From the NCBI RefSeq assembly GCF_030317115.1, contig NZ_JASZYF010000009.1, positions 124,001 through 188,000 of the forward strand: a DNA stretch of 64,000 nt, given 5' to 3'. The stretch is from Variovorax gracilis (GTDB lineage Bacteria > Pseudomonadota > Gammaproteobacteria > Burkholderiales > Burkholderiaceae_C). This document shows, one piece after another, positions 40,216 to 48,721 of this stretch (positions are counted from its first letter, which is position 1; the number at the start of each line of letters is the position of its first letter). The notes beneath the pieces were generated by a model that was given only the letters and a program-made list of their open reading frames with translations, was not told the origin of the DNA and searched no databases. The position numbers and the translations under genes are program-made.

Positions 40216-41115
40216 ATGGGAAGTTCAGTGACTCGGCCCAAGCGCCTGACGCCTGGTGCGTTGGCTCGATGGCCATTGCCGAAACCGGCCGAAGATGCGG
40301 ACAAGGAGGTTCGCGGCCACGTGCTGATCGTCGCGGGCAGCGAGGAGATGCCGGGCGCCGCGTTGCTGGCTGCAGTGGCGGCATTGCGGGCGGGCGCAGG
40401 CAAGCTGACCATCGCGGCACCGGCGTGCGTCGCGCAGGGGCTGGCGCTCGCGATCCCCGAATCGCGCGTCATCGGCCTTCCGCAGGCGCGCAGTGGTGGT
40501 TTGCTCATTCGTGGCTCCGAGTCGCTCGGGGCCACGGCGCCACAGGTCAGCGCCGTGGTCATCGGGCCGGGCATGCAGGGGGAACGGGCCATCGTCGCCT
40601 TCGTCTGCGCGCTGATGCCGATGTTTGGCCACGCGACCGTGGTGCTGGACGCCTTGGCCATGTCAGTCGTCCGCAGGAGCGCGCTGAACCAACCCGTGGT
40701 GCTGACTCCGCATGCCGGGGAGATGGCCTACCTGAGCGGAAAGAGCAAGGAAGCCGTCTGCGCGGACCCCGCCGGAACGGCACGCGAGGCTGCAATGCGA
40801 TGGGGCGCGTGCGTGGCGCTCAAGGGTGGCAGCACCGTCATTGCCTCGCCGGGCGAGGAGCTTTGGAAGTTCGACGGCGGATCGGCGGGACTCGCAACGT
40901 CCGGCTCCGGGGACACGCTGGCAGGATTGATGGGTGGACTGGCCGCGCGTGGCCTCCCGCCGCTCGCCGCGTGCGCCTGGGGCGTCGTGGCGCACGCCGG
41001 CGCTGGAGCGGCTCTGTCGCGCTTGCACGGCCCTTTGGGTTACCTGGCACGCGAGTTGGCCGTCGAGTTGCCTGCTCAGTTGCACGCGCTCAGCACGCGC
41101 AGATCAGCGCATTGA
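40216..41115 (+). CDS. nnrD: ADP/ATP-dependent NAD(P)H-hydrate dehydratase
   Basis: 299 residues with the ribokinase-like NnrD domain: GHVLIVAGSEEMPGAALLAA, GAGKLTIAAP, VVIGPGMQGERA, VVLTPHAGEMAYLSG, VALKGGSTVIASP and the catalytic SGSGDTLAGLMGGLAARG. It repairs damaged NADHX and NADPHX. It lacks the N-terminal epimerase domain present in the fused E. coli-type protein. Starts possible are TTG 40210, ATG 40216 and GTG 40228; ATG is given, no strong ribosome site decides. It directly follows the phosphatase gene. Confidence 0.88.
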   Translation: MGSSVTRPKRLTPGALARWPLPKPAEDADKEVRGHVLIVAGSEEMPGAALLAAVAALRAGAGKLTIAAPACVAQGLALAIPESRVIGLPQARSGGLLIRGSESLGATAPQVSAVVIGPGMQGERAIVAFVCALMPMFGHATVVLDALAMSVVRRSALNQPVVLTPHAGEMAYLSGKSKEAVCADPAGTAREAAMRWGACVALKGGSTVIASPGEELWKFDGGSAGLATSGSGDTLAGLMGGLAARGLPPLAACAWGVVAHAGAGAALSRLHGPLGYLARELAVELPAQLHALSTRRSAH

Positions 41116-41246
41116 ACCGGCGTCGGGCCAGGCATCCGGCACGGACGATGCGATGGCGGCCGAGGCCTTGTGTCTGCGTGTGACTACACGCCGCGACCGG
41201 TCGCCGCCCTAGCGTCCGATGGCCTTCACTCTTTTGGCCCACTCCC

Positions 41247-42287
41247 ATGATCATTCCTCCGCGCCGATTCTTTCTCCGCACAGCGGCTTGTCTTGTTGTC
41301 GGGGCTGCGAGTGCGACGCCGTGGCTCGCGAATGCCGCGACAAGGCACCCCGCGCCGAGTCCCGCCGACGCGTCGGGACGTCCCTCGCTCGACAAACTCA
41401 ACGCGGCGAACGAAACGCCAGTGCTCGCGCAAGGGGCGCGCGGCGCCGCCGTCATGCGCGCGCAGATCCTGCTCGACCGAGCCTGGTTCTCACCGGGCGA
41501 GATCGACGGGGGATTCGGCGCCAACATGCGTCGCGTCGTCACGGCCTACCAGAAGTCGAACGGCCTCGGCGCGAGCGGCAAGGTCGATGCCGCCACGTGG
41601 GCCGCGCTGATGGCCGACACGGCGCCGCTGTTTGCCATTCATGCCCTGACCGAGAAGGACGTGGCCGGTCCCTACGCGCCGACGCCGAAGGAGATGGCCG
41701 ACCGCGCCAAGCTCAAGTCGATGGGCTACGAGAACCTTCAGGAAGCCATCTCGGAGGCGCACCACATGTCGCCCAGGGCCCTGGCAGACCTGAACCGCGG
41801 GGCGAAATTCCAGGCCGGTGACGAGATCGTGGTTGTCAACGTCACGGGCACTGCGGATGCCAGCGTTGTGAAGGCCGCGAAGTCGATCGAGATCGACAAG
41901 AGCGAGCACATGCTGTTTGTGCTCGACGGCAGCGGCCGGCCGTTGGCCGGATTCCCGATCAGCATCGGCGGGCCGCTCGACCCGCTGCCTCTCGGCAAGA
42001 TGAAGATCATCAACGAGGTGAAGGACCCGACCTTCACCTATGACCCATCGATCCTCAAGAAGGCGCCGGCCGACGCGGTGAAGGTGAATGTCGCAGCGGG
42101 GCCGAACAATCCGATTGGTAACGTATGGATGGGGCTGTCGAAGCCGCACTGGGGTATCCATGGCACGCCGGCGCCCGATCGCGTGGGGCATGAGGAAACC
42201 AACGGCTGCATCCACCTGACCAATTGGGATGCAGCACGGGTGTCGCAGTTGGCGAAGGCGGGCTTTGCGGTCGAGGTCAAGGCCTGA
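41247..42287 (+). CDS. L,D-transpeptidase (YkuD family) with peptidoglycan-binding domain
   Basis: 346 residues. The signal peptide (RRFFLRTAACLVVGAASATP) may use Tat. Residues about 60-115 form a PG_binding_1 domain (GARGAAVMRAQILLDRAWFS ... TWAALMAD). The YkuD catalytic part has HWGIHGTPAPDRVGHEETNG followed by CIHLTNWD, with the active cysteine in the HGT-x-GC-H motif. It cross-links or anchors to peptidoglycan in the periplasm. The M23 peptidase gene follows after nine bases, so the pair is probably cotranscribed. Confidence 0.95.
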   Translation: MIIPPRRFFLRTAACLVVGAASATPWLANAATRHPAPSPADASGRPSLDKLNAANETPVLAQGARGAAVMRAQILLDRAWFSPGEIDGGFGANMRRVVTAYQKSNGLGASGKVDAATWAALMADTAPLFAIHALTEKDVAGPYAPTPKEMADRAKLKSMGYENLQEAISEAHHMSPRALADLNRGAKFQAGDEIVVVNVTGTADASVVKAAKSIEIDKSEHMLFVLDGSGRPLAGFPISIGGPLDPLPLGKMKIINEVKDPTFTYDPSILKKAPADAVKVNVAAGPNNPIGNVWMGLSKPHWGIHGTPAPDRVGHEETNGCIHLTNWDAARVSQLAKAGFAVEVKA

Positions 42288-42296
42288 AGGACGCCG

Positions 42297-42848
42297 ATGC
42301 GCCTGTCGCGACGACAACTGGCGACTGCGGCTGCGACCGCGGCCGCTCTGCTCGCGGCCCCCGGCTGGGCGATGGCCCAGGCCGGCATCGAGCAATCCGG
42401 TGCAGCGCTGCTCGCGGCCCGCACCTTGCAATTCCCGGTCGACGGCGTCAAGCCAGAGGCCGTGCGCGACACCTTCGACGATGGCCGCCCGGGCCACCGC
42501 CACGAGGCGCTCGACATCATGGCGCCACGCGGCACGCCGGTCCGGGCAGTGGACGACGGCCAACTGGTCAAGTTGTTCGACAGCAAGCCGGGCGGCCTCA
42601 CCGTCTACCAGTTCGACCCGACGAGCCGCTTGGCCTACTACTACGCACACCTCGACCGCTATGCCGAAGGGCTCCGCGAGGGCATGCTGCTTCGGCGTGG
42701 CGACTTGATCGGCTACGTCGGCACGACGGGCAATGCTGCGCCCGACGCGCCGCACCTCCACTTCGCGGTGTTCCTGCTCGGGCCGGAAAAGCAGTGGTGG
42801 AAGGGCGAAGCGCTGAACCCGTACAGCGCCTTGCGTGCGGTCCGATGA
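42297..42848 (+). CDS. M23-family peptidoglycan endopeptidase-like protein
   Basis: 183 residues. The N-terminus MRLSRRQLATAAATAAALL followed by AAPGWAMAQAG is an export signal with Tat character. The LytM/M23 domain shows the zinc ligands HEALDIMAPRGTPV (H-x3-D) and APHLHFAVFLL (H-x-H), with GYVGTTGNA between. It is short for the family, containing just the catalytic domain. Both the first His/Asp pair and the HLH are present, so activity is expected. It ends 12 bases before the terminator of the opposing tRNA gene. Confidence 0.92.
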   Translation: MRLSRRQLATAAATAAALLAAPGWAMAQAGIEQSGAALLAARTLQFPVDGVKPEAVRDTFDDGRPGHRHEALDIMAPRGTPVRAVDDGQLVKLFDSKPGGLTVYQFDPTSRLAYYYAHLDRYAEGLREGMLLRRGDLIGYVGTTGNAAPDAPHLHFAVFLLGPEKQWWKGEALNPYSALRAVR

Positions 42849-42860
42849 TGCAGCGCAAAA

Positions 42861-42894
42861 AGAAAAAGCCCGCTACACGGATGTAGCGGGCTTT
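42861..42894 (-). terminator. rho-independent terminator of the tRNA-Asn transcript
   Basis: A 13-bp perfect stem, AAAGCCCGCTACA (42865-42877) with TGTAGCGGGCTTT (42882-42894), and a four-base loop. Read on the minus strand, the stem is followed by a T-rich tail (TTTTTCTTTTTG, from the A-rich run before 42868). It lies just downstream of the tRNA on that strand. On the plus strand the stem is followed only by TTT, so it is mainly the tRNA's terminator, though it may also stop the M23 transcript. Confidence 0.85.
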
Positions 42895-42916
42895 CCAGAG
42901 GCCTTGCGGCTTGTAG

Positions 42917-42992
42917 TGGCTCCTCGACCTGGGCTCGAACCAGGGACCTACGGATTAACAGTCCGGCGCTCTACCGACTGAGCTATCGAGGA
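42917..42992 (-). tRNA. tRNA-Asn (anticodon GTT)
   Basis: A 76-base cloverleaf on the minus strand. The acceptor stem pairs TCCTCGA (5') with TCGAGGA (3'), discriminator G, encoded CCA. The anticodon arm reads GGACTGTTAATCCG with anticodon GTT, which decodes asparagine. The T arm carries GGTTCGAGCCC. It is followed by a strong terminator and stands alone between the M23 gene and thiE. Confidence 0.97.
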
Positions 42993-43114
42993 ACAAGCCT
43001 CAGATTATAGCGTGGTTTTTTGGCTCTTTCAGCAGACACGCATCGAATCGCAGCTTCTACGCAAAAAACTTCGAGGCAGCTCGTCGCCGAATAAAAACAC
43101 GTAAACCTAATCGT

Positions 43115-44041
43115 TCATTTTGCGTTGCAGAGGGCCATCAGGCGGGCGACTGCAGCTTCGGGATCCGCATCGGCCACCAGCGCGCGAACCACCGCGACCG
43201 AGCCCACGCCCGTTGCCAACACTTCCGGCATGCGCGCCGCATCGACGCCGCCGATGCCGACTTGCGGATAGCCGCGCAAGAGCCGTGCGTAGACGCCCAG
43301 GCGAGCGACGCCTTGCGGTGCCGTCGCCATCTGTTTCAGCGTGGTGGGGTACACGGCGCCCATCGCGATGTAGCTCGGACTCACCGCGTCTGCGCGCACC
43401 ATCTCCGCGTAGCCGTGCGTGCTGACACCGAGCCGAAGGCCGGACGCGCGAAGGGTCTGGAGTTCCGTCGGCGAGAGGGCGTCCAGATCCTCCTGTCCGA
43501 GGTGCACCCCGTAGGCGCGCGCAGCGATGGCTACACGCCAATGGTCGTTGATGAAGAGGAGTGCGTCGGTGCCTTGAACCGCCTCGACGGCCGCATGTAC
43601 CTCGCGCTCGATCGCCCGGGCGTCGCCGGACTTGAATCGCAACTGAACCGTGGGAACACCGGCGCGTGCCATCCGTCCGACCCATTCGGCATCGGGCAGC
43701 ACGGCGTAGAGGCCGAGGTTCATGGGGCACTGCGGGAGTGCGTCGTCGCGCGAGGACGGTGGGAACGGGCGCATGCCGAAGTCGGCGGGGTTGTCAGGCC
43801 ACGCATTCGCATCGAACGATGCGGTGCGCTGGGTTTGTGCGCGCCAGGCGTTGGCCAGGCATTCGGCGTCCACTTCGATGAAGCCGAGGGTGGCGCACGC
43901 TTGCTTCGCGCCACGATACACGGCGTCGTCGGACGAGAAGGACGTTGCGCCGTTGGACGTTCCGCCAAAGCGTGAAGCGTGCGCTGCAACGATGGCTTGC
44001 GCGACGGCGGTGGAATCGGTCATTGCGGTCATTGCAGTCAT
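43115..44041 (-). CDS. thiE: thiamin-phosphate synthase with N-terminal extension
   Basis: 308 residues. Residues about 110-308 are ThiE: NLGLYAVLPDAEW, TVQLRFKSGD, LFINDHWRVAIAARAYG then VHLGQEDL, LRLGVSTHGYAEM, GAVYPTTLKQMA, and VGIGGVDAA. It joins HMP-PP and thiazole phosphate. About 105 extra residues precede the domain (for example GAKQACATLGFIEVDAECLA), not part of ordinary ThiE (about 210 residues); I do not recognise them. ATG 44041 overlaps the thiG stop as ATGA, implying translational coupling and supporting the long form. Two further in-frame ATGs follow within nine codons. Confidence 0.92.
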   Translation of the reverse strand: MTAMTAMTDSTAVAQAIVAAHASRFGGTSNGATSFSSDDAVYRGAKQACATLGFIEVDAECLANAWRAQTQRTASFDANAWPDNPADFGMRPFPPSSRDDALPQCPMNLGLYAVLPDAEWVGRMARAGVPTVQLRFKSGDARAIEREVHAAVEAVQGTDALLFINDHWRVAIAARAYGVHLGQEDLDALSPTELQTLRASGLRLGVSTHGYAEMVRADAVSPSYIAMGAVYPTTLKQMATAPQGVARLGVYARLLRGYPQVGIGGVDAARMPEVLATGVGSVAVVRALVADADPEAAVARLMALCNAK

Positions 44042-44856
44042 TGAGAAGACGCGTGATGCCAGAACGGCGTGCCGAGGACCGGCGTGCTCGGCTGGGCCGA
44101 TTCCTGCGCAGCCATCGCGCCCGCGCGGTGCGCGTCGCGTCCGGCCTGCACCGCGTCCGCGAACGCTCCGGCCATGGCGACCGGATCCTGCGCCAGCGCG
44201 ACGGCCGTGTTCAACAGGACCCCGTCGTATCCCCATTCCATGACCTGGCATGCATGCGAAGGCAAGCCCAGTCCGGCATCGACGAGCAGCGGCACCGACA
44301 GCCGTTCGCGCAGCACCTGCAACGCATAGGGATTGACGGGCCCGCGCCCGGTGCCGATCGGCGCGGCCCATGGCATCACCGCCTGGCAGCCGACGTCGAC
44401 CAGGCGCTGGCACAGCACCAGGTCCTCGGTGCAATAGGGCAGCACCTGAAATCCGTCACGGATCAGTTGCGACGCAGCGTCGACGAGGTTCAGCGTGTCG
44501 GGCTGCAAGGTGTAGTCGTCGCCAATCAATTCGAGCTTGATCCACGGCGTGTCGAAGAGCTCGCGCGCCATCTGTGCCGTGGCGATTACTTCCTGCACGC
44601 TGTGGCAGCCGGCCGTGTTCGGGAGCACCGGCACGTCGAGGCGCCGCAGGAGTTCCCAGAAGCCGTTGTCGCTGCCGGATGCGTTGGGCGTCGCGGTCTG
44701 GCGGCGCAGCGAGGCTGTGAGCATCGCGGGCCTGGCGCGGCGGACCGCGGCTTCGAGCACATCAGGCGACGGATAGCGCGCGGTGCCCAGCAGCAGGCGG
44801 CTCTGGAAGGTCTGTCCGTACAGGACGAGCGGGTCTTGGTTGGATGCAGTGGTCAT
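44038..44856 (-). CDS. thiG: thiazole synthase
   Basis: 272 residues of the ThiG TIM-barrel family. It opens LVLYGQTFQSRLLLGTARYP, has the Schiff-base lysine region TPWIKLELIGDDYTLQPD, and PWAAPIGTGRGPVNPYALQ and VPLLVDAGLGLPSHACQVME. It forms the thiazole ring using ThiS thiocarboxylate, the ThiO product and DXP. It follows thiS after 15 bases and overlaps thiE by four. Confidence 0.97.
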   Translation of the reverse strand: MTTASNQDPLVLYGQTFQSRLLLGTARYPSPDVLEAAVRRARPAMLTASLRRQTATPNASGSDNGFWELLRRLDVPVLPNTAGCHSVQEVIATAQMARELFDTPWIKLELIGDDYTLQPDTLNLVDAASQLIRDGFQVLPYCTEDLVLCQRLVDVGCQAVMPWAAPIGTGRGPVNPYALQVLRERLSVPLLVDAGLGLPSHACQVMEWGYDGVLLNTAVALAQDPVAMAGAFADAVQAGRDAHRAGAMAAQESAQPSTPVLGTPFWHHASSQ

Positions 44857-44871
44857 GGCGTGGCCCTGGTT

Positions 44872-45069
44872 CTAGCCGCCCGTCACGGGGCGGATCACTT
44901 CGATGCGGTCTTCGGGTCGCAGCGGGTGCGAGGCGTAGTTCGAGCGCGGGACGAATTGACGGTTGACCGCCGCGGCAAAGGGCGGCGTCGCGTTGATGAG
45001 GACGAGCGCATCCGACAGCTTCGCCCCCGGCGGCAGCGTGTGGGGTACGTCGTTGATGAGGATGTTCAT
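44872..45069 (-). CDS. thiS: sulfur carrier protein ThiS
   Basis: 65 residues of the ubiquitin-like ThiS family. The C-terminal Gly-Gly needed for thiocarboxylation is present (RIEVIRPVTGG). The N-terminus MNILINDVPHTLPPGAKLSD is typical. ATG 45069 overlaps the thiO stop (45066) as ATGA, so translation is coupled. It donates sulfur for the thiazole ring. Confidence 0.96.
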   Translation of the reverse strand: MNILINDVPHTLPPGAKLSDALVLINATPPFAAAVNRQFVPRSNYASHPLRPEDRIEVIRPVTGG

Positions 45070-46178
45070 GGGGTTGTGGGTTCCAGGCTGGGCGCCAGGT
45101 CGAAGCGGCTTGCGAGCGTGGAATGGCCGCTCGCGAGCAGTTCCATGGCGACGTCGAGGATGGCGGGCGCGATCATGAAGCCGTGGCGGTAGAGGCCGTT
45201 GATCTGCATCACGCCCGGCCGCGCCTGGCGCACGGCCGGCAGGTTGTCGGGCAGGGTGGGCCGGCATTGCGTCGCGATCTCGATGATGCGTGCCTCTGCG
45301 AAACCGCTGTGCACCGAGTAGGCCGCGCTCAGCAGTTCGAGCGTCGATCGCACGCTGGCGGGCGACATGTCGTCCGATTCGATCTCGGTAGCGCCGATCA
45401 CGAACAGGTTGTCGGGCTTGGGCGCGATGTAGAGGGGATAGCGCGGGTGCACGAGCCGCGTGGGCCGCTGCAACGTCACCTCTGGCGCGTGCACGCGAAT
45501 GACCTCTCCGCGCACGCCGCGCAGCGCATTCCACTGGGGGCGTGCTCCGAGGCCGCGGCAGTCGATCACGCGGTCGGGTTGTCGGGGCTCGCCAGGAGCG
45601 AAGTCATCGAGGCTCCGGGGCTCGTGCCAATGCAGCCGAACGCGAGGCGATTCCTGCAGCGTCGCGAGCAGGGCGGCGAGCAGCGCACGGTTATCGAGCT
45701 GGCCTTCGTCAGGCAGCAGCAGCCCCTGCGCAAAACGCGCGCCCAGCGAAGGTTCCAGCGCCGCGATCCCGCTTGCGTCGAGCGACTTCATCTTGGGCAA
45801 CTCGGGCACGACTTCGCCTGTACGCGCGAGAACACGCGCGAGGCGCGCGGCTTCCGATGCGTCCTGCCGGTGCCACAGCACCAGCGTGCCTTCACGCTGG
45901 AAGAAGACGGGCGCGGCCAGCGACGCAATCAGCGCCGGCCAGCGATCGAGCGCGTAGTGGCCCATGCGTACCACCGAAGCCGGCGCAACGGCGGATTCCG
46001 CCAGCGGCGCCAGCATCGCGGCCGCGACACGCGCGGCGGCACCTTCGGCCTCGGGGCCGCCCGCCTCGAACAATTCCACCCGGCAATCGGCCTGCGCCAA
46101 CGCTAGCGCGAGCAGGCGCCCCATGAGACCGCCGCCAAGGATCGCGGCAGACCGGAATGGAAGATCGAACCTGTTCAC
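45066..46178 (-). CDS. thiO: glycine oxidase, thiamin biosynthesis
   Basis: 370 residues of the FAD-dependent DAO family. The dinucleotide motif is AAILGGGLMGRLLALALAQ at the N-terminus; IDCRGLGAR and the C-terminal INGLYRHGFMIAPAILDVAM complete the fold. ThiO oxidises glycine to the iminoacetate used by ThiG in aerobes. It is the first gene of thiO-thiS-thiG-thiE. The 149-base region to divergent thiD shows no TPP riboswitch but contains one copy of an intergenic double-hairpin repeat. Confidence 0.95.
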   Translation of the reverse strand: MNRFDLPFRSAAILGGGLMGRLLALALAQADCRVELFEAGGPEAEGAAARVAAAMLAPLAESAVAPASVVRMGHYALDRWPALIASLAAPVFFQREGTLVLWHRQDASEAARLARVLARTGEVVPELPKMKSLDASGIAALEPSLGARFAQGLLLPDEGQLDNRALLAALLATLQESPRVRLHWHEPRSLDDFAPGEPRQPDRVIDCRGLGARPQWNALRGVRGEVIRVHAPEVTLQRPTRLVHPRYPLYIAPKPDNLFVIGATEIESDDMSPASVRSTLELLSAAYSVHSGFAEARIIEIATQCRPTLPDNLPAVRQARPGVMQINGLYRHGFMIAPAILDVAMELLASGHSTLASRFDLAPSLEPTTP

Positions 46179-46232
46179 GTCAGCTCACCGCGCCAATCGA
46201 GACCGGCGCGTCCAAGAAAAGCCGGGAATATC

Positions 46233-46282
46233 GCGGAACCGGCTCCCGCCGGGCCGCTGGTATTGCCCCCCGAAGAGGGGGT
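46233..46282. repeat. intergenic double-hairpin repeat, copy A
   Basis: A sequence of the form CCGGCTCCCGCCGG-GCCGCTGGTATTG-CCCCC...GGGGG. It can form two hairpins: CCGGC/GCCGG and CCCCC/GGGGG. A second copy with scattered differences is at 52233-52279. Both lie on intergenic DNA a short way upstream of a minus-strand gene (thiO here). It resembles REP-type bacterial intergenic repeats; family not identified. Confidence 0.55.
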
Positions 46283-46327
46283 GCCCGAGCCATGCGAAGT
46301 GGGCGAGGCTGCGGGTAAGCTCATGCC

Positions 46328-47173
46328 ATGACCATTGCATTTTCCCGTTACGCCCGCGTGCTCTCGATCGCCGGTTCCGACAGCGGCGGCGGCGCCGGCA
46401 TCCAGGCCGACCTCAAGACTTTTGCGGCATTGGGGTGCTACGGCATGACGGCGATCACCGCGCTCACCGCGCAGAACACGCTGGGCGTGTCGGGCATCCA
46501 CGGCGTGCCGCCGGCCTTTCTGAAGGCGCAGATCCAGGCCGTGGTGGAAGACATCGGGGTCGACGCCGTCAAGCTCGGCATGCTGCATGCGCCCGAGATC
46601 GTCGAAGTCGTGGCCTGGGCCATCGACCACTACAAGCTTCCGAACGTGGTGCTCGACCCGGTGATGGTCGCCACCAGCGGCGACAGGCTGATCGCGGCGG
46701 AAACCGTTCAGGTGCTGGTGCGCGATCTCTTTCCGCGCGCAGTGGTGGTCACGCCCAATCTGGACGAGGCAGCGCTGCTCATCGGCCATGCGATCGACGG
46801 TGTCGACGCGCTGGACGACGCGGCCAGCGAACTGCTCGCGCTGGGTGCGCGCGCCGTGTTGCTCAAGGGCGGGCACCTGCCGGGCGACGATGTGGTCGAT
46901 CTGCTGGCGGAGGCCAGTGGCGACAGGTTGCGGCTTGCGTCGACGCGCATCGCCAGCCGGAATCTGCACGGCACGGGCTGCACGCTGTCGTCGGCCATCG
47001 CCGCGCACCTGGCACTCGGCTGCGCATTGCCCCTGGCCGTCGAACGGGCGCGCGGCTACGTGGTCGCCGCCATGGAAGCGGGCGCGGATGTGAAGGTCGG
47101 TGCGGGCCACGGACCTCTCAACCACGGCTTTGCGCCAATGCCGACGGTCCGCCTTCCGGCGAGGAACGCGTGA
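46328..47173 (+). CDS. thiD: hydroxymethylpyrimidine/phosphomethylpyrimidine kinase
   Basis: 281 residues of the ribokinase-like ThiD family: VLSIAGSDSGGGAGIQADLK at the N-terminus, GYGMTAITALTAQNT-like segment after it, VLDPVMVATSGDRLI, VVTPNLDEAALLIG, VLLKGGHLPGDDVVD and the catalytic LHGTGCTLSSAIAAHLALG. It phosphorylates HMP twice to HMP-PP. It is divergent from thiO. Its last 56 bases overlap the convergent end of the cytX-like gene, an unusually long tail-to-tail overlap. Confidence 0.97.
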   Translation: MTIAFSRYARVLSIAGSDSGGGAGIQADLKTFAALGCYGMTAITALTAQNTLGVSGIHGVPPAFLKAQIQAVVEDIGVDAVKLGMLHAPEIVEVVAWAIDHYKLPNVVLDPVMVATSGDRLIAAETVQVLVRDLFPRAVVVTPNLDEAALLIGHAIDGVDALDDAASELLALGARAVLLKGGHLPGDDVVDLLAEASGDRLRLASTRIASRNLHGTGCTLSSAIAAHLALGCALPLAVERARGYVVAAMEAGADVKVGAGHGPLNHGFAPMPTVRLPARNA

Positions 47174-48455
47174 TCCACGCCAGCACGAAGGTGATCGCCA
47201 GGGTCGGCAGCGCGGAGCCCCACTGAGGCGCCCACGCCGCGCAGCCGTGATAGATGGCGATGCCGCCGATCCAGATGGCCGCGGCGGCAATGTCCACGCG
47301 ACGCGTGCCGACTGCCACGACAGCACCGCCCGAGCCCAGTCGCCCGAGGATGACGCCGTAGAGCGGTACGAAGACCGAGCTCAGCAGCAGCAGGAAGGGT
47401 TCGAGAGAGTGCATCGGCAGCACCAGCGCGAAAGCAATGCAGACCCCGGCGAGCATCAGGCCCCAGCGCCGCACGCTCCAGCGCGGCTGAAGGCTGTGGG
47501 CCGAGACCGAACCTGAATAGACGTCGCCATAGGCGTTGTCGAGTTCGTCGATGAGGATCAGGCCCAGCGCAACCAGTCCGCCCTGCGCCAGCAACAAGGC
47601 CGTCACCAGGCCGGCCCCGGGCTCCGCGACGCTCACCACCATGACGCCCAGCGCGTAGCACCAGATGTTGGCCACCGCATAGCCGACCCAGGTTCCGCTG
47701 AACGCTCCGCCGAGGCCGCCCGAACTGCGCTTGCCGTGGCGCGCGTAGTCGGCAACGAGCGGAAGCCAGGAGACAGGCATCGCGATCACCAGGTCGAGAG
47801 CGCCGAACATGCCCATGCTGCCGTCGCCAGGGCGCGTCCAGAACGCATCAAGGCCCTTGGCGTGGAGTCGCGTTGCGAACTGCCACGTCAGCCACAAGAG
47901 CGAGAGCACGACGAGCGGCAGCCCGAACCGGCTGACGAAGCGGCGCACCAGCTTCACCATGGAGCCGGCCAGCAGGGCGAGCAGGACGCCGCCCCACAGC
48001 AGTGTCGTCACCAGCGAACCCAGGTTGCCGTCGAGCGACCAGCCGAAAGCCTGGCGACCGATGGCCTGCGTGCCTTCGCGCATGATCACGATCTCGAAGG
48101 TGGTCCAGCCGATCAACTGCACGATGTTCAGGACCACGGGGAGGCGAGCGAAGGCGCTGCCGTAGGTGGCATGCATCAGGCCCGCGCTGGCGAGGCCGCT
48201 TTCGCAGCCGAGGCGCGCGGTCCAGGCCAGCAGGCCCGCGCCGATGCACGAGCCGAGCACGATCGCGAAGACCGCGTCACGCGTGCCGACCGCTGGCACC
48301 AGGTAGGCGCCGATCTGCATCACCAGAAGGCCGACCCCGAGGCTGAACCACAGCGCCATGTGGTCGTGCCATCGAAACACGCGTCCGGCATCGCGCAGCG
48401 GCGTCAGGGCCTCGTTGGCACCGTTCGGTGCGGCATCGTTGTGTGTGTTTGCCAT
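47118..48455 (-). CDS. cytX: NCS1-family permease, CytX-like thiamin-precursor transporter
   Basis: 445 residues with about twelve membrane helices, NCS1 (cytosine/purine/thiamin) family. Segments include WHDHMALWFSLGVGLLVMQI, LIGWTTFEIVIMREGTQAIG and IAMPVSWLPLVADYARHGKR. A TPP riboswitch lies upstream and thiD opposite, so HMP or a related thiamin precursor is the expected substrate. ATG 48455 has GGAG eight bases upstream; the frame is open further back into the riboswitch. The 3' end overlaps thiD by 56 bases. Confidence 0.92.
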   Translation of the reverse strand: MANTHNDAAPNGANEALTPLRDAGRVFRWHDHMALWFSLGVGLLVMQIGAYLVPAVGTRDAVFAIVLGSCIGAGLLAWTARLGCESGLASAGLMHATYGSAFARLPVVLNIVQLIGWTTFEIVIMREGTQAIGRQAFGWSLDGNLGSLVTTLLWGGVLLALLAGSMVKLVRRFVSRFGLPLVVLSLLWLTWQFATRLHAKGLDAFWTRPGDGSMGMFGALDLVIAMPVSWLPLVADYARHGKRSSGGLGGAFSGTWVGYAVANIWCYALGVMVVSVAEPGAGLVTALLLAQGGLVALGLILIDELDNAYGDVYSGSVSAHSLQPRWSVRRWGLMLAGVCIAFALVLPMHSLEPFLLLLSSVFVPLYGVILGRLGSGGAVVAVGTRRVDIAAAAIWIGGIAIYHGCAAWAPQWGSALPTLAITFVLAWITRSSPEGGPSALAQSRG

Positions 48456-48539
48456 CCATTTGCTCCATGCAAATTGTTTGGCAGGTGGGCGAGGCCCGGC
48501 GGTGGGACCGGCACGTGAGAAAACGTGGCGGCCGCCGGA

Positions 48540-48632
48540 CCAGCTTCCCTGCGCGAGGATTACCTCAGTCAGGTTCAAAGGGACTCTCTCAGCCGGCCCA
48601 TGGTTGTGGTGGGTCGGCACCCCTAGCGTTGC
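48540..48632 (-). promoter_or_regulatory. TPP riboswitch (THI element)
   Basis: Read on the minus strand, the conserved core is present in order: AGGGGTGCC, GGCTGAGAGAGTCC, CCCTTTGAACCTGA, GAGGTAATCCTCGCG and CAGGGA. This matches the thiamin-pyrophosphate aptamer closely. It lies about 85 bases before the cytX-like start. The intervening DNA can fold into a nested hairpin (CCGGCGG with CCGCCGG, enclosing CACGT/ACGTG). No T-run follows, so control is more likely translational or Rho-dependent than intrinsic termination. Confidence 0.95.
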
Positions 48633-48721
48633 TTCAGTCTGGCGAAGCAGGGTCGATTGTAGAGCGGTGGATTCCCCTGCGGCGCGGTGGCGTTCGGCGC
48701 CAGGCGGGCGTCAAGGGGAAA

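Noticed and set aside
46179..46327. A second TPP riboswitch for thiO-thiS-thiG-thiE or thiD
   Set aside because: None of the conserved TPP core blocks (CTGAGA, ACCTGA) occur in this region.
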